From the NCBI RefSeq assembly GCF_003345295.1, contig NZ_CP031055.1:124001-188000 (forward strand): a stretch of 64,000 bases of DNA, read 5' to 3'. How positions within the stretch are numbered: the first letter of the stretch is position 1; every line of letters begins with the position of its first letter. This DNA comes from Vibrio splendidus. GTDB taxonomy: Bacteria > Pseudomonadota > Gammaproteobacteria > Enterobacterales > Vibrionaceae. The notes under the pieces were generated by a model. That model had not been told where the DNA came from and did no database searches. It worked only from the letters and a program-made list of their open reading frames with translations. Positions 26,515-36,507 of the stretch are shown one piece after another. The translations under genes and the position numbers were made by a program.

Positions 26515-27126
26515 TTATGACCAGCCGTTTGGTGACTTTCTGCGACGAGGTATAATGTGTGGCAGGACAAGGCCAAGAAGTAGACCAATACCAGCAACAC
26601 CACCACCATACATAAAGTATTTCAGTAGTAGATCATCTTTTTGAGTGTCTAGCTTAGCGCGTAGCTCACGGTTCTCTGTTTGAGAGCTCGTAAGTTGTTG
26701 GCTAATCTCGCTGTAGTTTTGCTCAAGTTCAGAAATTTGCTTGTTACGAGAGTCTAGAGAGCTCGCTAGGCCAGCTTTTTCGCTGTCAGCACTTTGACGA
26801 GCATTCGCTAGCTTGCCTTTAACTTCAGTCAGCTCTTTCTCTAGCTTAGGCATACGCAGAGCCATGCTTTCTTGAGTGCTTACAAACTTACTTTCTACCC
26901 AACCTTTACGGCCGCGGCTGTCTTGAACCTGGGTGTAACCCGTGCTCTTGTTAGTTTGTAGGTAAGTAATCTTTTCACCAGCATCAACACTACCGATGAT
27001 ACGGAATGTGTTGTTTGGGCCAGAATGCATATAAGTAAATAGTTTGTCAGCAATATAACGGTCTTGTGCAAAGGCAGCTGGAGCCGCAAGCATTGCGAGC
27101 AAAACTAAGCTAATCAGTTTTTTCAC
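26515..27126 (-). CDS. ygiM: SH3-domain membrane protein of the YgiM type
   Basis: 203 residues. A signal peptide (MKKLISLVLLAMLAAPAAFAQ) leads into a bacterial SH3 domain (about 22-90, RYIADKLFTYMHSGPNN to GRKGWVESKFVS), then a coiled coil (about 95-165, many Lys/Glu/Gln heptads), and a C-terminal membrane anchor (GGGVAGIGLLLGLVLPHII) with a basic tail. This is the TIGR04211/YgiM architecture. Its function is unclear; SH3b domains often touch peptidoglycan. The E. coli homologue lies beside cca and ygiF, the same neighbourhood as here. Confidence 0.88.
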   Translation of the reverse strand: MKKLISLVLLAMLAAPAAFAQDRYIADKLFTYMHSGPNNTFRIIGSVDAGEKITYLQTNKSTGYTQVQDSRGRKGWVESKFVSTQESMALRMPKLEKELTEVKGKLANARQSADSEKAGLASSLDSRNKQISELEQNYSEISQQLTSSQTENRELRAKLDTQKDDLLLKYFMYGGGVAGIGLLLGLVLPHIIPRRRKSPNGWS

Positions 27127-27217
27127 AGTAAATCCCTTAACGATTCAAATTGGGTAGGCGTATGAGTCAGCCTCAATGAGCAAATAATATTTAGTTTCTT
27201 TATGCGGTGCAACAAAG

Positions 27218-27239
27218 AAGGGAGGCAAAGCCTCCCTTT
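27218..27239 (-). terminator. Probable terminator downstream of pit
   Basis: AAGGGAGGC-AAA-GCCTCCCTT hairpin; a short T-rich tail follows on the minus strand. Confidence 0.7.
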
Positions 27240-27331
27240 CTGTGCGTTTGAGTCAATAATGACATGGTATTTACATATCATTACCGAAGCTCACCGTTTT
27301 CTGACGCTAATATTTACTAACGCCAGGGCTA

Positions 27332-28594
27332 TTACATAGTAAACATAGCCTGAATTGCGTAGAAGAACACAACAGCAAGTAGAGCACCTGCAGGTAGCGT
27401 TACAATCCACGAAGCAACGATGTTACGCACAACGCCTAGGTTGAGTGCTGCGATACCACGAGCAAAACCGACACCTAAAACCGCACCAACCAATGTTTGC
27501 GTGGTTGAAATCGGAAGGCCAGTACCAGAAGCAAGTACAACCGTACATGCCGTTGCTAGTTGAGCGGCAAAGCCACGGCTAGGTGTTAGTTCTGTAATAC
27601 CAGTACCCACGGTTGCCATTACTTTATGACCCATAGTAGCAAGACCAACAACGATACCAATACCACCTAGTGGAAGAATCCACCATGCGATAGTGCTCTT
27701 ACCTGAGATTTCACCCATGTGCTCAACCGTTGAAACAACAGCAGACAGTGGACCAATCGCGTTCGCAACGTCATTTGAACCGTGTGCGAATGCCATCGCA
27801 CAAGCTGTGATAACCATTAGTACGCTGAAGATACCTTCAACGCCAGCAAAGCCATGGTCCTCTTCGCGATTAGCAAATTTCTTTTGAATGTATAAGTAAC
27901 CGCCAACCATGACTAGAGCAGAAACACCAGCTGCCCATAACCAGGCTTCAGTGCCGCTTAGGTGAAGGCCAACGTGCTTAAGACCTTTCTTAATTGTTAC
28001 AAGTGCAATGACCATTGTCGTAATGAACATGTACACAGGCACAAAACGCTTAGCGTTAAACAACGGATTTTCTGTATCGAATATCAGTCGTTGGGCACTG
28101 ACAAAAATAAGATAGGCGAAGATGCCGGAAATCAACGGTGTGACAATCCAACTACCCACAATACCTTGAACGCTGTTCCAATCTACAGCTTCTGTACCTA
28201 CAGACACACAAGCAAAACCGATGATTGCACCGATGATCGAGTGAGTCGTTGATACAGGCCAGCCCATGTATGATGCTAGAAGCAACCATGTACCAGCAGC
28301 CAGCAGCGCTGACATCATGCCGTACACAAGTACATCAGGTTGATGAGCGAATAGAGACGTTTCGATAACACCTTTACGGATCGTGTCTGTTACTTCGCCG
28401 CCCGCAAGATAAGCACCTGCGAATTCAAAGATCATTGCGATAATGATCGCTTGTTTAACGGTTAGAGCTTTAGAGCCTACTGAAGTGCCCATTGCATTCG
28501 CAACGTCATTTGCACCAATACCAATAGCCATCAAGAAACCGAAAGCTGCTGCAACAATAATCAGGACAGTGCCGTAGTTAGCAAGGATATCCAT
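27332..28594 (-). CDS. pit: Low-affinity inorganic phosphate transporter, PiT family
   Basis: 420-residue polytopic membrane protein with about ten helices and the duplicated PiT signature: GANDVANAMGTSVGSKAL near the N-terminus and HGSNDVANAIGPLSAVV near residue 270. It brings in metal-phosphate complexes driven by a cation gradient. The DUF47 partner lies upstream on the same strand, 128 bases away, so the pair is probably cotranscribed. The cation used (H+ or Na+) cannot be told from the sequence. Confidence 0.93.
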   Translation of the reverse strand: MDILANYGTVLIIVAAAFGFLMAIGIGANDVANAMGTSVGSKALTVKQAIIIAMIFEFAGAYLAGGEVTDTIRKGVIETSLFAHQPDVLVYGMMSALLAAGTWLLLASYMGWPVSTTHSIIGAIIGFACVSVGTEAVDWNSVQGIVGSWIVTPLISGIFAYLIFVSAQRLIFDTENPLFNAKRFVPVYMFITTMVIALVTIKKGLKHVGLHLSGTEAWLWAAGVSALVMVGGYLYIQKKFANREEDHGFAGVEGIFSVLMVITACAMAFAHGSNDVANAIGPLSAVVSTVEHMGEISGKSTIAWWILPLGGIGIVVGLATMGHKVMATVGTGITELTPSRGFAAQLATACTVVLASGTGLPISTTQTLVGAVLGVGFARGIAALNLGVVRNIVASWIVTLPAGALLAVVFFYAIQAMFTM

Positions 28595-28722
28595 CGTAAT
28601 ACCTAGTTGTTTGATAACAAGCGGAACAAATTTAGACGCAAAAAACCGCTCAGCGAGAGGAATACTCAGCGCATAAGTGGTTTGGTTAAAAAATGCTCTT
28701 CGTTATATAGTTAGCGTATGAT

Positions 28723-29403
28723 TTAAGATCGAGAAAGCATTACTTCAAGACGAGCGCCTACACGCTGTGCTTGATCTGCAATACCACCAACCCATTCAAG
28801 AATTTTGTATAAGAACATGATGTCAACTGGATTCATATCGTCTTCAATCGCCATTAATTGTTGGCGTAATTCGATCTGCATCGCGTCCGTGTCATCTTCA
28901 ATTACATCTAATTGATGAATCATTTCAGCAACGAGTGTTACTTCACGGCCTTTAAAGCCTGTCTCAAGTAATTCGTCTAGTTCATTGATTACGTTTTGTG
29001 CTTGGTTCGCTGCATCTAGACAACGTTTAACGTAAGCGATGAAGTTTTCTTGCATTGGAGCTGGAATGACGAGTTGACGACCATATACACGGCCAGCAAT
29101 GTCTTTCGCTAGGTTTGCGAGTTTGTCTTGTTGCGTTAATAGCTCCAACATATCGGTGCGATCAACTGGCATAAACAAACCACGAGGAAGTTTAAGGCGA
29201 ATTTCACGTTTTAGTACGTCAGCTTCTTTCTCAAGGTGAGAAATTTGAGCTCGAATTTCAGATGCTTTCTCCCAGTCACCTTTTGAAGAAACTTCAAAGA
29301 AATTAACTAGGTGAGAACAACATTCGTTCACGCATACCACGTGACGCTGCAAAGGTTTAATTGGGGACTTTGCAAATAACCCCATAATTGTATTTACTGG
29401 CAT
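28723..29403 (-). CDS. DUF47/TIGR00153 phosphate-transport partner protein
   Basis: About 226 residues, mostly helical, related to PhoU in fold (DUF47). It begins MPVNTIMGLFAKSPIKPLQ and contains EADVLKREIRLKLPRG and the conserved VDRTDMLELL segment. Genes of this family nearly always precede a PiT transporter and are thought to modulate it. I chose ATG 29403, which gives the usual family length; another ATG two codons upstream (29409) is also possible because AGG and GGA lie near both. Its precise action is not established. Confidence 0.9.
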   Translation of the reverse strand: MPVNTIMGLFAKSPIKPLQRHVVCVNECCSHLVNFFEVSSKGDWEKASEIRAQISHLEKEADVLKREIRLKLPRGLFMPVDRTDMLELLTQQDKLANLAKDIAGRVYGRQLVIPAPMQENFIAYVKRCLDAANQAQNVINELDELLETGFKGREVTLVAEMIHQLDVIEDDTDAMQIELRQQLMAIEDDMNPVDIMFLYKILEWVGGIADQAQRVGARLEVMLSRS

Positions 29404-29610
29404 GGTCATCCAACCTAATAAATAATAACCTTAAAACAACATACACCATATTCATGGTGAAATGTTAAGCGATGGCTACAAAGTCGCGCATGTTAACCTA
29501 ATCAATGTCTCATTAAAACTGTTTTAGATCATCATAAGGGCGATATTTCTGACTTGCTGAGTTTTCAAATTGGCAATATCCTGTCCCTATCTTCACAGAA
29601 AGGTATAACT

Positions 29611-31128
29611 ATGGAAACCGAGATAGAACTGAAGTTTTTTGTTTCTCCTGATTTTTCAGAGACTTTACGCAATAAAATTGCTGAAACTAAAGTACTTCAG
29701 CACAGTTGTCGCGAGCTAGGTAACATCTACTTTGACACCCCTGACAACTGGCTACGTAAGCACGATATTGGCTTGCGTATTCGACGTTTTGATGACGTAT
29801 TTGTACAAACCGTAAAGACGGCTGGTCGTGTGGTTGCTGGTCTGCATCAAAGGCCTGAATATAATGCAGAACACGATAGCAATGAACCTAAGCTAGCCCT
29901 ACATCCAGAGGATATCTGGCCAGCGGGTAAAGACATCGAAACGTTGCAAGCTGAGCTGACTCCTCTGTTCTCTACCAACTTCACTCGTGAGCAGTGGTTG
30001 ATTGGTATGCCAGATGGCAGCCAGGTTGAGGTTGCGTTCGACCAAGGCTTTGTTGAGTCCGGCGATCTGCAAGAACCGATTTGCGAAGTCGAATTGGAAC
30101 TTAAATCGGGTCAAACGGATGCTCTATTTACATTGTCTCGTCAATTCTGCGAACAAGGTGGCATGCGTTTGGGGAATCTCAGCAAAGCTGCTAAAGGTTA
30201 CCGCCTTGCTCAAGGTTATCAAGGAGATGAAGTCACTCCTTTGACCTTAGTTGATACTGACAAAAGTGATACTGTTGAATCGTGTTTCATTCAATCTTTA
30301 GAGCATGCTCTCGCTCATTGGCACTCTCACGAGCAGATTTTTACTGAGCGTCAATCGATTGAAGCGTTACATGAGATAAGCCATTCGTTAAGTTTTATTC
30401 GTCAAACCTTCACTATCTATGGTGATATTGTTCCAAGACGCGCGAGTGCTATTTTACGCCAAGAACTTAAGTGGCTTGAGCAAGAACTTGATTGGCTAAA
30501 AAGTTATGACCACTTCGAAGATTTGCTCGAAGATAAAGGCCACGTGCTGCGTAAGCTAGATGCACGTAAGTTCTTGGTCGCTGAGCTTAAAGAGATGCAA
30601 GAGCAACTGCCAGATCGTGAAGACCTGCTTACCTTGCTGAGTTCTGCTCGATACACCGGTTTATTATTAGATCTGAGCCGTTGGATCTTGTCTCGTGGCT
30701 GGCAACCTTTCTTAGATGAAAAGGCACGTGAGCAAATGGCTCGTGGTATCGAATGGTTTTCCGTGCAGCAACTCGATCGCACATGGGCCGATTTGATGGA
30801 AGCTTTCCCGCCAGAGCGAGTGATGACCAGCCAAGCGTATATTGATCAGCAATACCGTTTGATGCGTAATTTGTATTCTGGCGTTGGTTTTGCGAGTTTG
30901 TATAATGACGATGAACGAAACAGCTTCCGCTTGCCATGGGCCGATATGGTGCAAGGCATTGATGACTTGCTGGCACTCAAAACATTGGAGCCTTTGACTG
31001 AGAAGTTGGAAGGCGATGAGAAAGTTCAGCTAGAGCGTTGGTTGGCTCGCCAAGAAGTGTCTATTCTGCATGCGATGGAGCAGACACGACAAATCAGCGT
31101 TGAGGTTGAGCCATACTGGCAAGACTAA
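29611..31128 (+). CDS. ygiF: Inorganic triphosphatase, CYTH-CHAD protein (YgiF type)
   Basis: 505 residues. The N-terminal CYTH domain (to about 200) carries the ExExK motif ETEIELKFFV and basic residues such as KTAGRVVAGLHQRPEYN that bind triphosphate. The C-terminal half is a CHAD domain, helical with conserved His (ALEALHEISHSL-like, VLRKLDARKF). E. coli YgiF hydrolyses inorganic triphosphate; CHAD domains bind polyphosphate. Upstream-run residues before METEIEL lack support; AAAGG precedes ATG 29611. The same ygiF-glnE-hldE order is found in E. coli, although here two genes lie in between. Confidence 0.9.
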   Translation: METEIELKFFVSPDFSETLRNKIAETKVLQHSCRELGNIYFDTPDNWLRKHDIGLRIRRFDDVFVQTVKTAGRVVAGLHQRPEYNAEHDSNEPKLALHPEDIWPAGKDIETLQAELTPLFSTNFTREQWLIGMPDGSQVEVAFDQGFVESGDLQEPICEVELELKSGQTDALFTLSRQFCEQGGMRLGNLSKAAKGYRLAQGYQGDEVTPLTLVDTDKSDTVESCFIQSLEHALAHWHSHEQIFTERQSIEALHEISHSLSFIRQTFTIYGDIVPRRASAILRQELKWLEQELDWLKSYDHFEDLLEDKGHVLRKLDARKFLVAELKEMQEQLPDREDLLTLLSSARYTGLLLDLSRWILSRGWQPFLDEKAREQMARGIEWFSVQQLDRTWADLMEAFPPERVMTSQAYIDQQYRLMRNLYSGVGFASLYNDDERNSFRLPWADMVQGIDDLLALKTLEPLTEKLEGDEKVQLERWLARQEVSILHAMEQTRQISVEVEPYWQD

Positions 31129-31162
31129 ACTCAATACCGATATCAGTATAAGTATGAATTTG

Positions 31163-31189
31163 AAAATAGGGCTTCGGCCCTATTTTTTT
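31163..31189 (+). terminator. Terminator of ygiF
   Basis: AATAGGGC-TTCG-GCCCTATT with a T-run; overlaps the last codons of the convergent channel gene. Confidence 0.85.
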
Positions 31190-31929
31190 GTTTGTTGCTC
31201 GAGCTTTTCTAGTCGCTCTAGTATTTTTTGTTGTTGCTCTATGATCTTTTCAAGATGCTTCTCTTTGTTTTCTGCTCGTTGATTCTCATGGTGAGTTGGG
31301 GAGGTGATCAGAGAAGTAATCAAGCCTGAAATCATACCAAAAACACCCACACCGCAAACAATCACCAGAGACGCCACTAATTTTCCTGAACTCGTTACTG
31401 GATAATGGTCGCCATACCCCACAGTACTGATGGTAACGAAAGCCCACCACAAAGCATCTTGGCCAGTGGTAATGTTGGCATTGGGATCTTTGTGTTCTAA
31501 CAGCAGGATTGTTCCTGCTCCTATGGTTAGGAGAATAACCAGTAGCAGAATAATTGAGGCGAGTGTGGTTTCTTTGCGATTACGAAACAGCTCTCTAAAA
31601 ACACGTTTACCCGAGCGGAGCACAAGAATGACACGCAGGATCTGAAAAATGCGAGCGAAACGAAGTGGTTCGATCATTGGGATGCTTGCTAAGAAATCGA
31701 TCCAGTGTACTTTTAGATATTCTTTCTTATTTTGTGATCTCAATAGATCAATCGTGAGCTGAAAAAGAAAAACACTACAGATTATAAAATCGAGGCCGAT
31801 AAGAACTTGTTTTGATTCTTTATCAATCGGTGCAAACAATAAGCCTGAGATCACAAATAACGCTAAGAAAGAGAGAATCAGTGATAATAAGCTCATCGGC
31901 TTGGTTGTGTCTTTGATACTATTTAACAT
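31180..31929 (-). CDS. Voltage-gated-like potassium channel
   Basis: 249 residues with six membrane segments. S4 holds regularly spaced arginines (RFARIFQILRVILVLRSGKR), a voltage-sensor pattern. The pore loop between S5 and S6 has the potassium filter TVGYGD, preceded by DALWWAFVTIS. The C-terminus is a short coiled coil rich in Glu/Lys/Gln (EKHLEKIIEQQQKILERLEKLEQ), which probably holds the tetramer together. No RCK/TrkA-N domain follows. It is a single gene, physiological role unknown. ATG 31929 gives an intact S1. Confidence 0.88.
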   Translation of the reverse strand: MLNSIKDTTKPMSLLSLILSFLALFVISGLLFAPIDKESKQVLIGLDFIICSVFLFQLTIDLLRSQNKKEYLKVHWIDFLASIPMIEPLRFARIFQILRVILVLRSGKRVFRELFRNRKETTLASIILLLVILLTIGAGTILLLEHKDPNANITTGQDALWWAFVTISTVGYGDHYPVTSSGKLVASLVIVCGVGVFGMISGLITSLITSPTHHENQRAENKEKHLEKIIEQQQKILERLEKLEQQTKK

Positions 31930-32026
31930 TCATACGAGGCTCAAAATAAATCGCGAACTTTGACTGAAATAGCCACCTCGCGGATATAGAAGCCATCAAT
32001 ATATAAGAATTAATGGAGAACTGACA

Positions 32027-33283
32027 ATGACTAAACTGTCATTCAAGCCGTGGGAAAGGATAATCTCTGACGTTCGTCTCGTTCCAAAAATGGTCATGCT
32101 GATGATATTCAGCACTATCTTGATCATTTCGAAGCAGTTATGGGACGCAAGTACGTTTTACGATTCATTGCTTGCTGTAACCAATAATGCGCAAGTTGCG
32201 CAGCAGCATTATGAGACTTACCTAGTTCAAGTGGCTTGGCAAACAGCCTTGATGATCATTGTGTTTGTGGTTCTTCTATTAGCGGCGGCGCGCGTTATGC
32301 TTCGCCAAACTCAGTACCTTAATGACGCCATTAAAACCATGGCCGATAAGAATCTATCAGTGCCGATTGAAATGGACTGTAAAGATGAATACGGCGATGT
32401 GGCACGCGAGCTTGAAAAAACTCGCGTCCAACTGAACGACATGATCAAAACTCAAGTGGCTTCTTCTGACGAGCTATTCGCTCTGACAGAAGTGATGACC
32501 ATTAGCATGTCAGAAACCAAAGATTCGGCTCAAGAAGAGTTCAACGAGATCGATCAGCTAGCGACAGCAATGAGTGAGATGACGTCTACCGTGCAAACTG
32601 TCGCTGAGCATGCGCAAAGTGCTTCTTCATTGACTGAACAGGCATCAGGCCAAGCATTGACTGGTCAGAAGTTCGTTCAAGGCTCAGTTTCTAAGATGAG
32701 TGAGTTATCTTCAGATATCGCAGCATCTGCAGCAGCGGTAAACCAAGTAGAAGAGCGCGTTGACTCAATTGGTAGCGTTGTGGGTACTATCCAAGGTATT
32801 TCAGAACAAACGAACCTGTTAGCACTGAACGCAGCGATTGAAGCCGCGCGTGCAGGTGAAGCGGGACGTGGTTTTGCGGTTGTTGCCGATGAGGTTCGTA
32901 ACCTTGCGCAGCGTACTCAACAAGCGACAGTCGAGATTCAAGATATGATCAGTCACCTACAAAGCAGCGCTAATTCTGCGGTAGAGTTGATGGAGAAGAG
33001 TGTTGTAGAAGCGGCTGAAGGCGTTGATCTGGTAACCAATGCTGGTTCAGAGCTAGATGGCATCGTAAGCCAAGTCAACCAAATCAATGATATGAACTTC
33101 CAGATCGCGACCGCTGCAGGCCAACAGAGCAGTGTTGCTGAAGAGATGAGTGTAAACCTAACGAATGTTCGTGAGCTTGTTGAAGCCTCTGTAGTGGTCG
33201 TTGGTGAACTGTTAGAGACTTCTCAGCTCATGGAAACCAACGCGCAAGAACTGGACGGTAAGATTAAACAATTTAAGGTTTAA
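32027..33283 (+). CDS. Methyl-accepting chemotaxis protein with small periplasmic loop
   Basis: 418 residues. Two membrane segments (about 19-38 and 71-92) enclose only ~32 periplasmic residues, too few for a standard ligand-binding domain. A HAMP-like region (about 93-145) and the signalling coiled coil follow; the hairpin tip reads EQTNLLALNAAIEAARAGEA, the highly conserved CheA/CheW contact. The lack of a large sensor suggests that it responds to membrane, redox or internal cues, or works with other receptors. No C-terminal CheR-docking pentapeptide is seen (ends KIKQFKV). GGAG precedes ATG 32027. Confidence 0.9.
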   Translation: MTKLSFKPWERIISDVRLVPKMVMLMIFSTILIISKQLWDASTFYDSLLAVTNNAQVAQQHYETYLVQVAWQTALMIIVFVVLLLAAARVMLRQTQYLNDAIKTMADKNLSVPIEMDCKDEYGDVARELEKTRVQLNDMIKTQVASSDELFALTEVMTISMSETKDSAQEEFNEIDQLATAMSEMTSTVQTVAEHAQSASSLTEQASGQALTGQKFVQGSVSKMSELSSDIAASAAAVNQVEERVDSIGSVVGTIQGISEQTNLLALNAAIEAARAGEAGRGFAVVADEVRNLAQRTQQATVEIQDMISHLQSSANSAVELMEKSVVEAAEGVDLVTNAGSELDGIVSQVNQINDMNFQIATAAGQQSSVAEEMSVNLTNVRELVEASVVVVGELLETSQLMETNAQELDGKIKQFKV

Positions 33284-33366
33284 TCATGGGATCTTGGCTT
33301 TTATTCCTCAGAGGTACTTCTAGTATTCGATAGCTAGGAAAGACCCGATTCGATAAGTTAACCGAT

Positions 33367-33399
33367 AAAACGCCCACATTGCTAATGTGGGCGTTTTTT
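33367..33399 (+). terminator. Terminator of the chemoreceptor gene
   Basis: AAAACGCCCACATT-GCT-AATGTGGGCGTTTT, a perfect 14-bp stem with T-run. Confidence 0.9.
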
Positions 33400-33536
33400 A
33401 TTGGCGTAACTTTGGTATAACTTATCCTTAGATATTAAAACAGGTTCTCAAAGCTCGTTGTTAAACTTGCCTGTTAAAACTATTTACTAAAGAACAGAAC
33501 CAATTGTTCGGCGCGCAGCTTACACAAGGAAGAAAC

Positions 33537-36386
33537 ATGCCATTGCCTTCTCAACTCACCACGCATTCCCAGTCTGCTTTTGAGCAATTATTAGAGCATC
33601 AAAGTGAAGCCATCAATGCTTGGCCAGAGCCAATGATTGAAGATCTTAAACGTGTACTCGGTTTAAGTTGTTTTGTTGCTGATTGCTTACAGCGTGATAC
33701 GGTTTTATCCAACTCTCTACCTGATATGCTGGCATGTGAAGAGCGTGCTGAAGGGTATCGTCAGCGATTAGCCGAGTTACTTTCAGGTTGTGCCGATGAA
33801 ATGAGTGGCCAGCGTGTGCTGCGTCAATTCCGTAATCGAGAAATGACCTACATTGCTTGGCGTGATTTTTTGGGCGAGTGGGAGCTAGAGCAGAGCTTAA
33901 GCCATCTATCGATGTTGGCAGAGGCGATGATCTTCGAGACCTATCAGTGGCAGTACGATATTTGCTGTAAAGAGTGGGGCACACCTTGTAATGATCAGGG
34001 TGAAGCGCAGCCGATGTTGATCATCGGTATGGGCAAGCTCGGTGGCGGTGAGCTTAATTTCTCTTCTGATATCGATCTGATTTTTACTTACCCTGAAAAT
34101 GGTGAAACCCAAGGGGCACGACGAAGTATCGCCAACGCCCAATTTTTCACGCGTTTAGGGCAACGGATTATCAAGGCGCTTGATCAGCAAACCTTTGATG
34201 GATTCTGTTATCGAGTAGACATGCGTCTGCGTCCATTCGGTGAGAGTGGTCCACTGGTCATGAGTTACGCTGCGCTAGAAGATTACTATCAAGAACAAGG
34301 CCGAGATTGGGAACGCTACGCGATGGTTAAGGCGCGAGTGATGGGTAGTGAAATGTACCCTGAATATCAAGAGCTTCGCCAGATGTTGCGCCCGTTTGTG
34401 TTTCGTCGTTATATCGATTTCAGTGCGATCCAATCTCTGCGTCGAATGAAGTCGATGATCAGCAGTGAAGTTCGCCGTCGTGGCCTCTCCAATAACATCA
34501 AGCTTGGTTCTGGTGGTATTCGTGAAGTTGAATTTATTGCGCAAGTTTTTCAATTGATTCGTGGCGGGCGCGAGCCTAGCCTGCGTGGTCGAGGGTTACT
34601 AGAGACGTTAAGTGCTATTGAGTCTCTCAATTTATTAGAGACCAAAGAAGTCGGTCATTTACGTGAGGCCTACCTGTTTTTACGTCGCCTTGAAAACTTA
34701 TTGCAAGCGATGTCTGATAAGCAAACTCAAACCTTACCAGATGGTGAGATCGAGCAACTTCAGCTCGCTGTCGCAATGCAATTTTCTGATTGGGATAGTT
34801 TGATTACGGCAACTCGTGTTCATATGGCGAATGTACATACTGTGTTCGAAGATCTGATTGGTGTCGATGAAGATGACGCCAATCCAATCGCGAGTCACTT
34901 TAGTGAACTGTGGGATATGGCCCATAAACAAGACGTGATTGAGCAGGTTCTTGAGCATGACATCGCGATTGCTAACCCGCTGGAAGCGGCGAAAACCATT
35001 ATCCAATTTAAAGCGGATTTAGCGAAGAAAACCCTTGGTCCACGTGGGCGGGAGGTTTTAAATCGCTTGATGCCTAAAGTGTTCCAAGCGTTGTACACCG
35101 CCAAGGATGCAGAGTTTGGCTTGTCTCGAGTGTTGCACCTTCTCCATAAAATAGTCACGCGTACCACTTACCTTGAGCTATTGGATGAACACCCAGCCGC
35201 GTTAACTCAGTTAGTTCGTTTATGTACTGCGAGCCCGATGATTTCGGAGCAGCTTGGCCGTTATCCAATTCTATTAGATGAACTTATTGACCCTCAACAA
35301 CTCTATAATCCAGTACCTTTAGAGTCTTACAAGACTGAACTGAGAGATTACCTAGCTCGAATTCCTGAAGATGATATGGAGCAACAGATGGAAGGTCTGC
35401 GTCAGTTTAAGCAGACTTGTATCTTGAGGATTGCAGCCGCGGATATTGCAGGTGCTCTGCCAGTCATGAAGGTGAGTGATCACCTGACCTATTTAGCCGA
35501 AGCGATTGTTGAGGCGGGTATTAACCAAGCTTGGTTACAAGTATCGGCCAAGTTTGGTGAACCGACTCATGTAAAAGATCGTGAAGGCCGCGGCTTCGCA
35601 GTTGTTGGTTATGGCAAAGTTGGCGGCTGGGAGCTGGGCTACAACTCCGATCTCGATATCGTGTTCATGCACGACTGCCCGGTACACATCTATACTGACG
35701 GTAAGAAAGAGATTGATGGACGCCAGTTTTATTTAAGGTTGGCACAGCGAATTATTCATATTTTCTCAACGAGAACCGCTTCCGGTATTTTGTATGAGGT
35801 AGACACTCGTCTGCGCCCTTCAGGTGCCTCTGGTCTATTGGTTAGTCCAACGGATGCCTTTGACGAGTATCAGCACAATGATGCGTGGACTTGGGAGCAC
35901 CAAGCTCTAACTCGCGCTCGCATGATTTACGGCGATGACTTATTGGCTTCGGCATTTAACAAAACTCGCCATGAGGTTCTGTGCTTGGCTCGTGATGAGG
36001 CTACGCTCAAAAAGTCCGTTGTGGATATGCGTGAAAAAATGCGCGGTCATTTAGGCGGTAAAAAAGCCGATCGATTCATGTTGAAACAAGATGCGGGCGG
36101 TATTACTGATATTGAGTTCTTGGCGCAATACTTAGTGCTGAGATACAGCAACGAAAAACCTAAGCTCACCCGTTGGTGTGACAATGTACGAATCTTTGAA
36201 AGCCTGTTGTCACAGGGGATTATGGACGAGCAGCAAGGTATCGCATTAACCAACGTCTATACGACGTTAAGAGATGAAATCCATCACCGTAATCTACTCA
36301 ACCTTGATGCGGATGTGGCGATTGAGAAGTTTGAGATGGAAAGGGAACATGTTGTTCAAGCATGGAAGCAATGGATGGAAGCATAA
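33537..36386 (+). CDS. glnE: Bifunctional glutamine synthetase adenylyltransferase/deadenylase
   Basis: Attaches AMP to and removes it from glutamine synthetase according to nitrogen state, signalled by PII proteins. 949 residues, as in E. coli GlnE (946). It contains two nucleotidyltransferase domains: the N-terminal deadenylase with GKLGGGELNFSSDIDLIF (about residue 168) and the C-terminal adenylylase with GYGKVGGWELGYNSDLDIVF (about residue 690), each with the DxD metal pair. AAGGAAG precedes ATG 33537. hldE follows 121 bases on, the order found in E. coli. Confidence 0.96.
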   Translation: MPLPSQLTTHSQSAFEQLLEHQSEAINAWPEPMIEDLKRVLGLSCFVADCLQRDTVLSNSLPDMLACEERAEGYRQRLAELLSGCADEMSGQRVLRQFRNREMTYIAWRDFLGEWELEQSLSHLSMLAEAMIFETYQWQYDICCKEWGTPCNDQGEAQPMLIIGMGKLGGGELNFSSDIDLIFTYPENGETQGARRSIANAQFFTRLGQRIIKALDQQTFDGFCYRVDMRLRPFGESGPLVMSYAALEDYYQEQGRDWERYAMVKARVMGSEMYPEYQELRQMLRPFVFRRYIDFSAIQSLRRMKSMISSEVRRRGLSNNIKLGSGGIREVEFIAQVFQLIRGGREPSLRGRGLLETLSAIESLNLLETKEVGHLREAYLFLRRLENLLQAMSDKQTQTLPDGEIEQLQLAVAMQFSDWDSLITATRVHMANVHTVFEDLIGVDEDDANPIASHFSELWDMAHKQDVIEQVLEHDIAIANPLEAAKTIIQFKADLAKKTLGPRGREVLNRLMPKVFQALYTAKDAEFGLSRVLHLLHKIVTRTTYLELLDEHPAALTQLVRLCTASPMISEQLGRYPILLDELIDPQQLYNPVPLESYKTELRDYLARIPEDDMEQQMEGLRQFKQTCILRIAAADIAGALPVMKVSDHLTYLAEAIVEAGINQAWLQVSAKFGEPTHVKDREGRGFAVVGYGKVGGWELGYNSDLDIVFMHDCPVHIYTDGKKEIDGRQFYLRLAQRIIHIFSTRTASGILYEVDTRLRPSGASGLLVSPTDAFDEYQHNDAWTWEHQALTRARMIYGDDLLASAFNKTRHEVLCLARDEATLKKSVVDMREKMRGHLGGKKADRFMLKQDAGGITDIEFLAQYLVLRYSNEKPKLTRWCDNVRIFESLLSQGIMDEQQGIALTNVYTTLRDEIHHRNLLNLDADVAIEKFEMEREHVVQAWKQWMEA

Positions 36387-36507
36387 CCAAGTCATAGCGT
36401 AGTGACTGATGTGTCTATCTTGATAGGCTTTTACTCATTTTTATATGGTTTAGCCACTGTAATCAGTGTGCTAGACTCTAGCCAGATTCGATTTTTGGAG
36501 ATCCATA

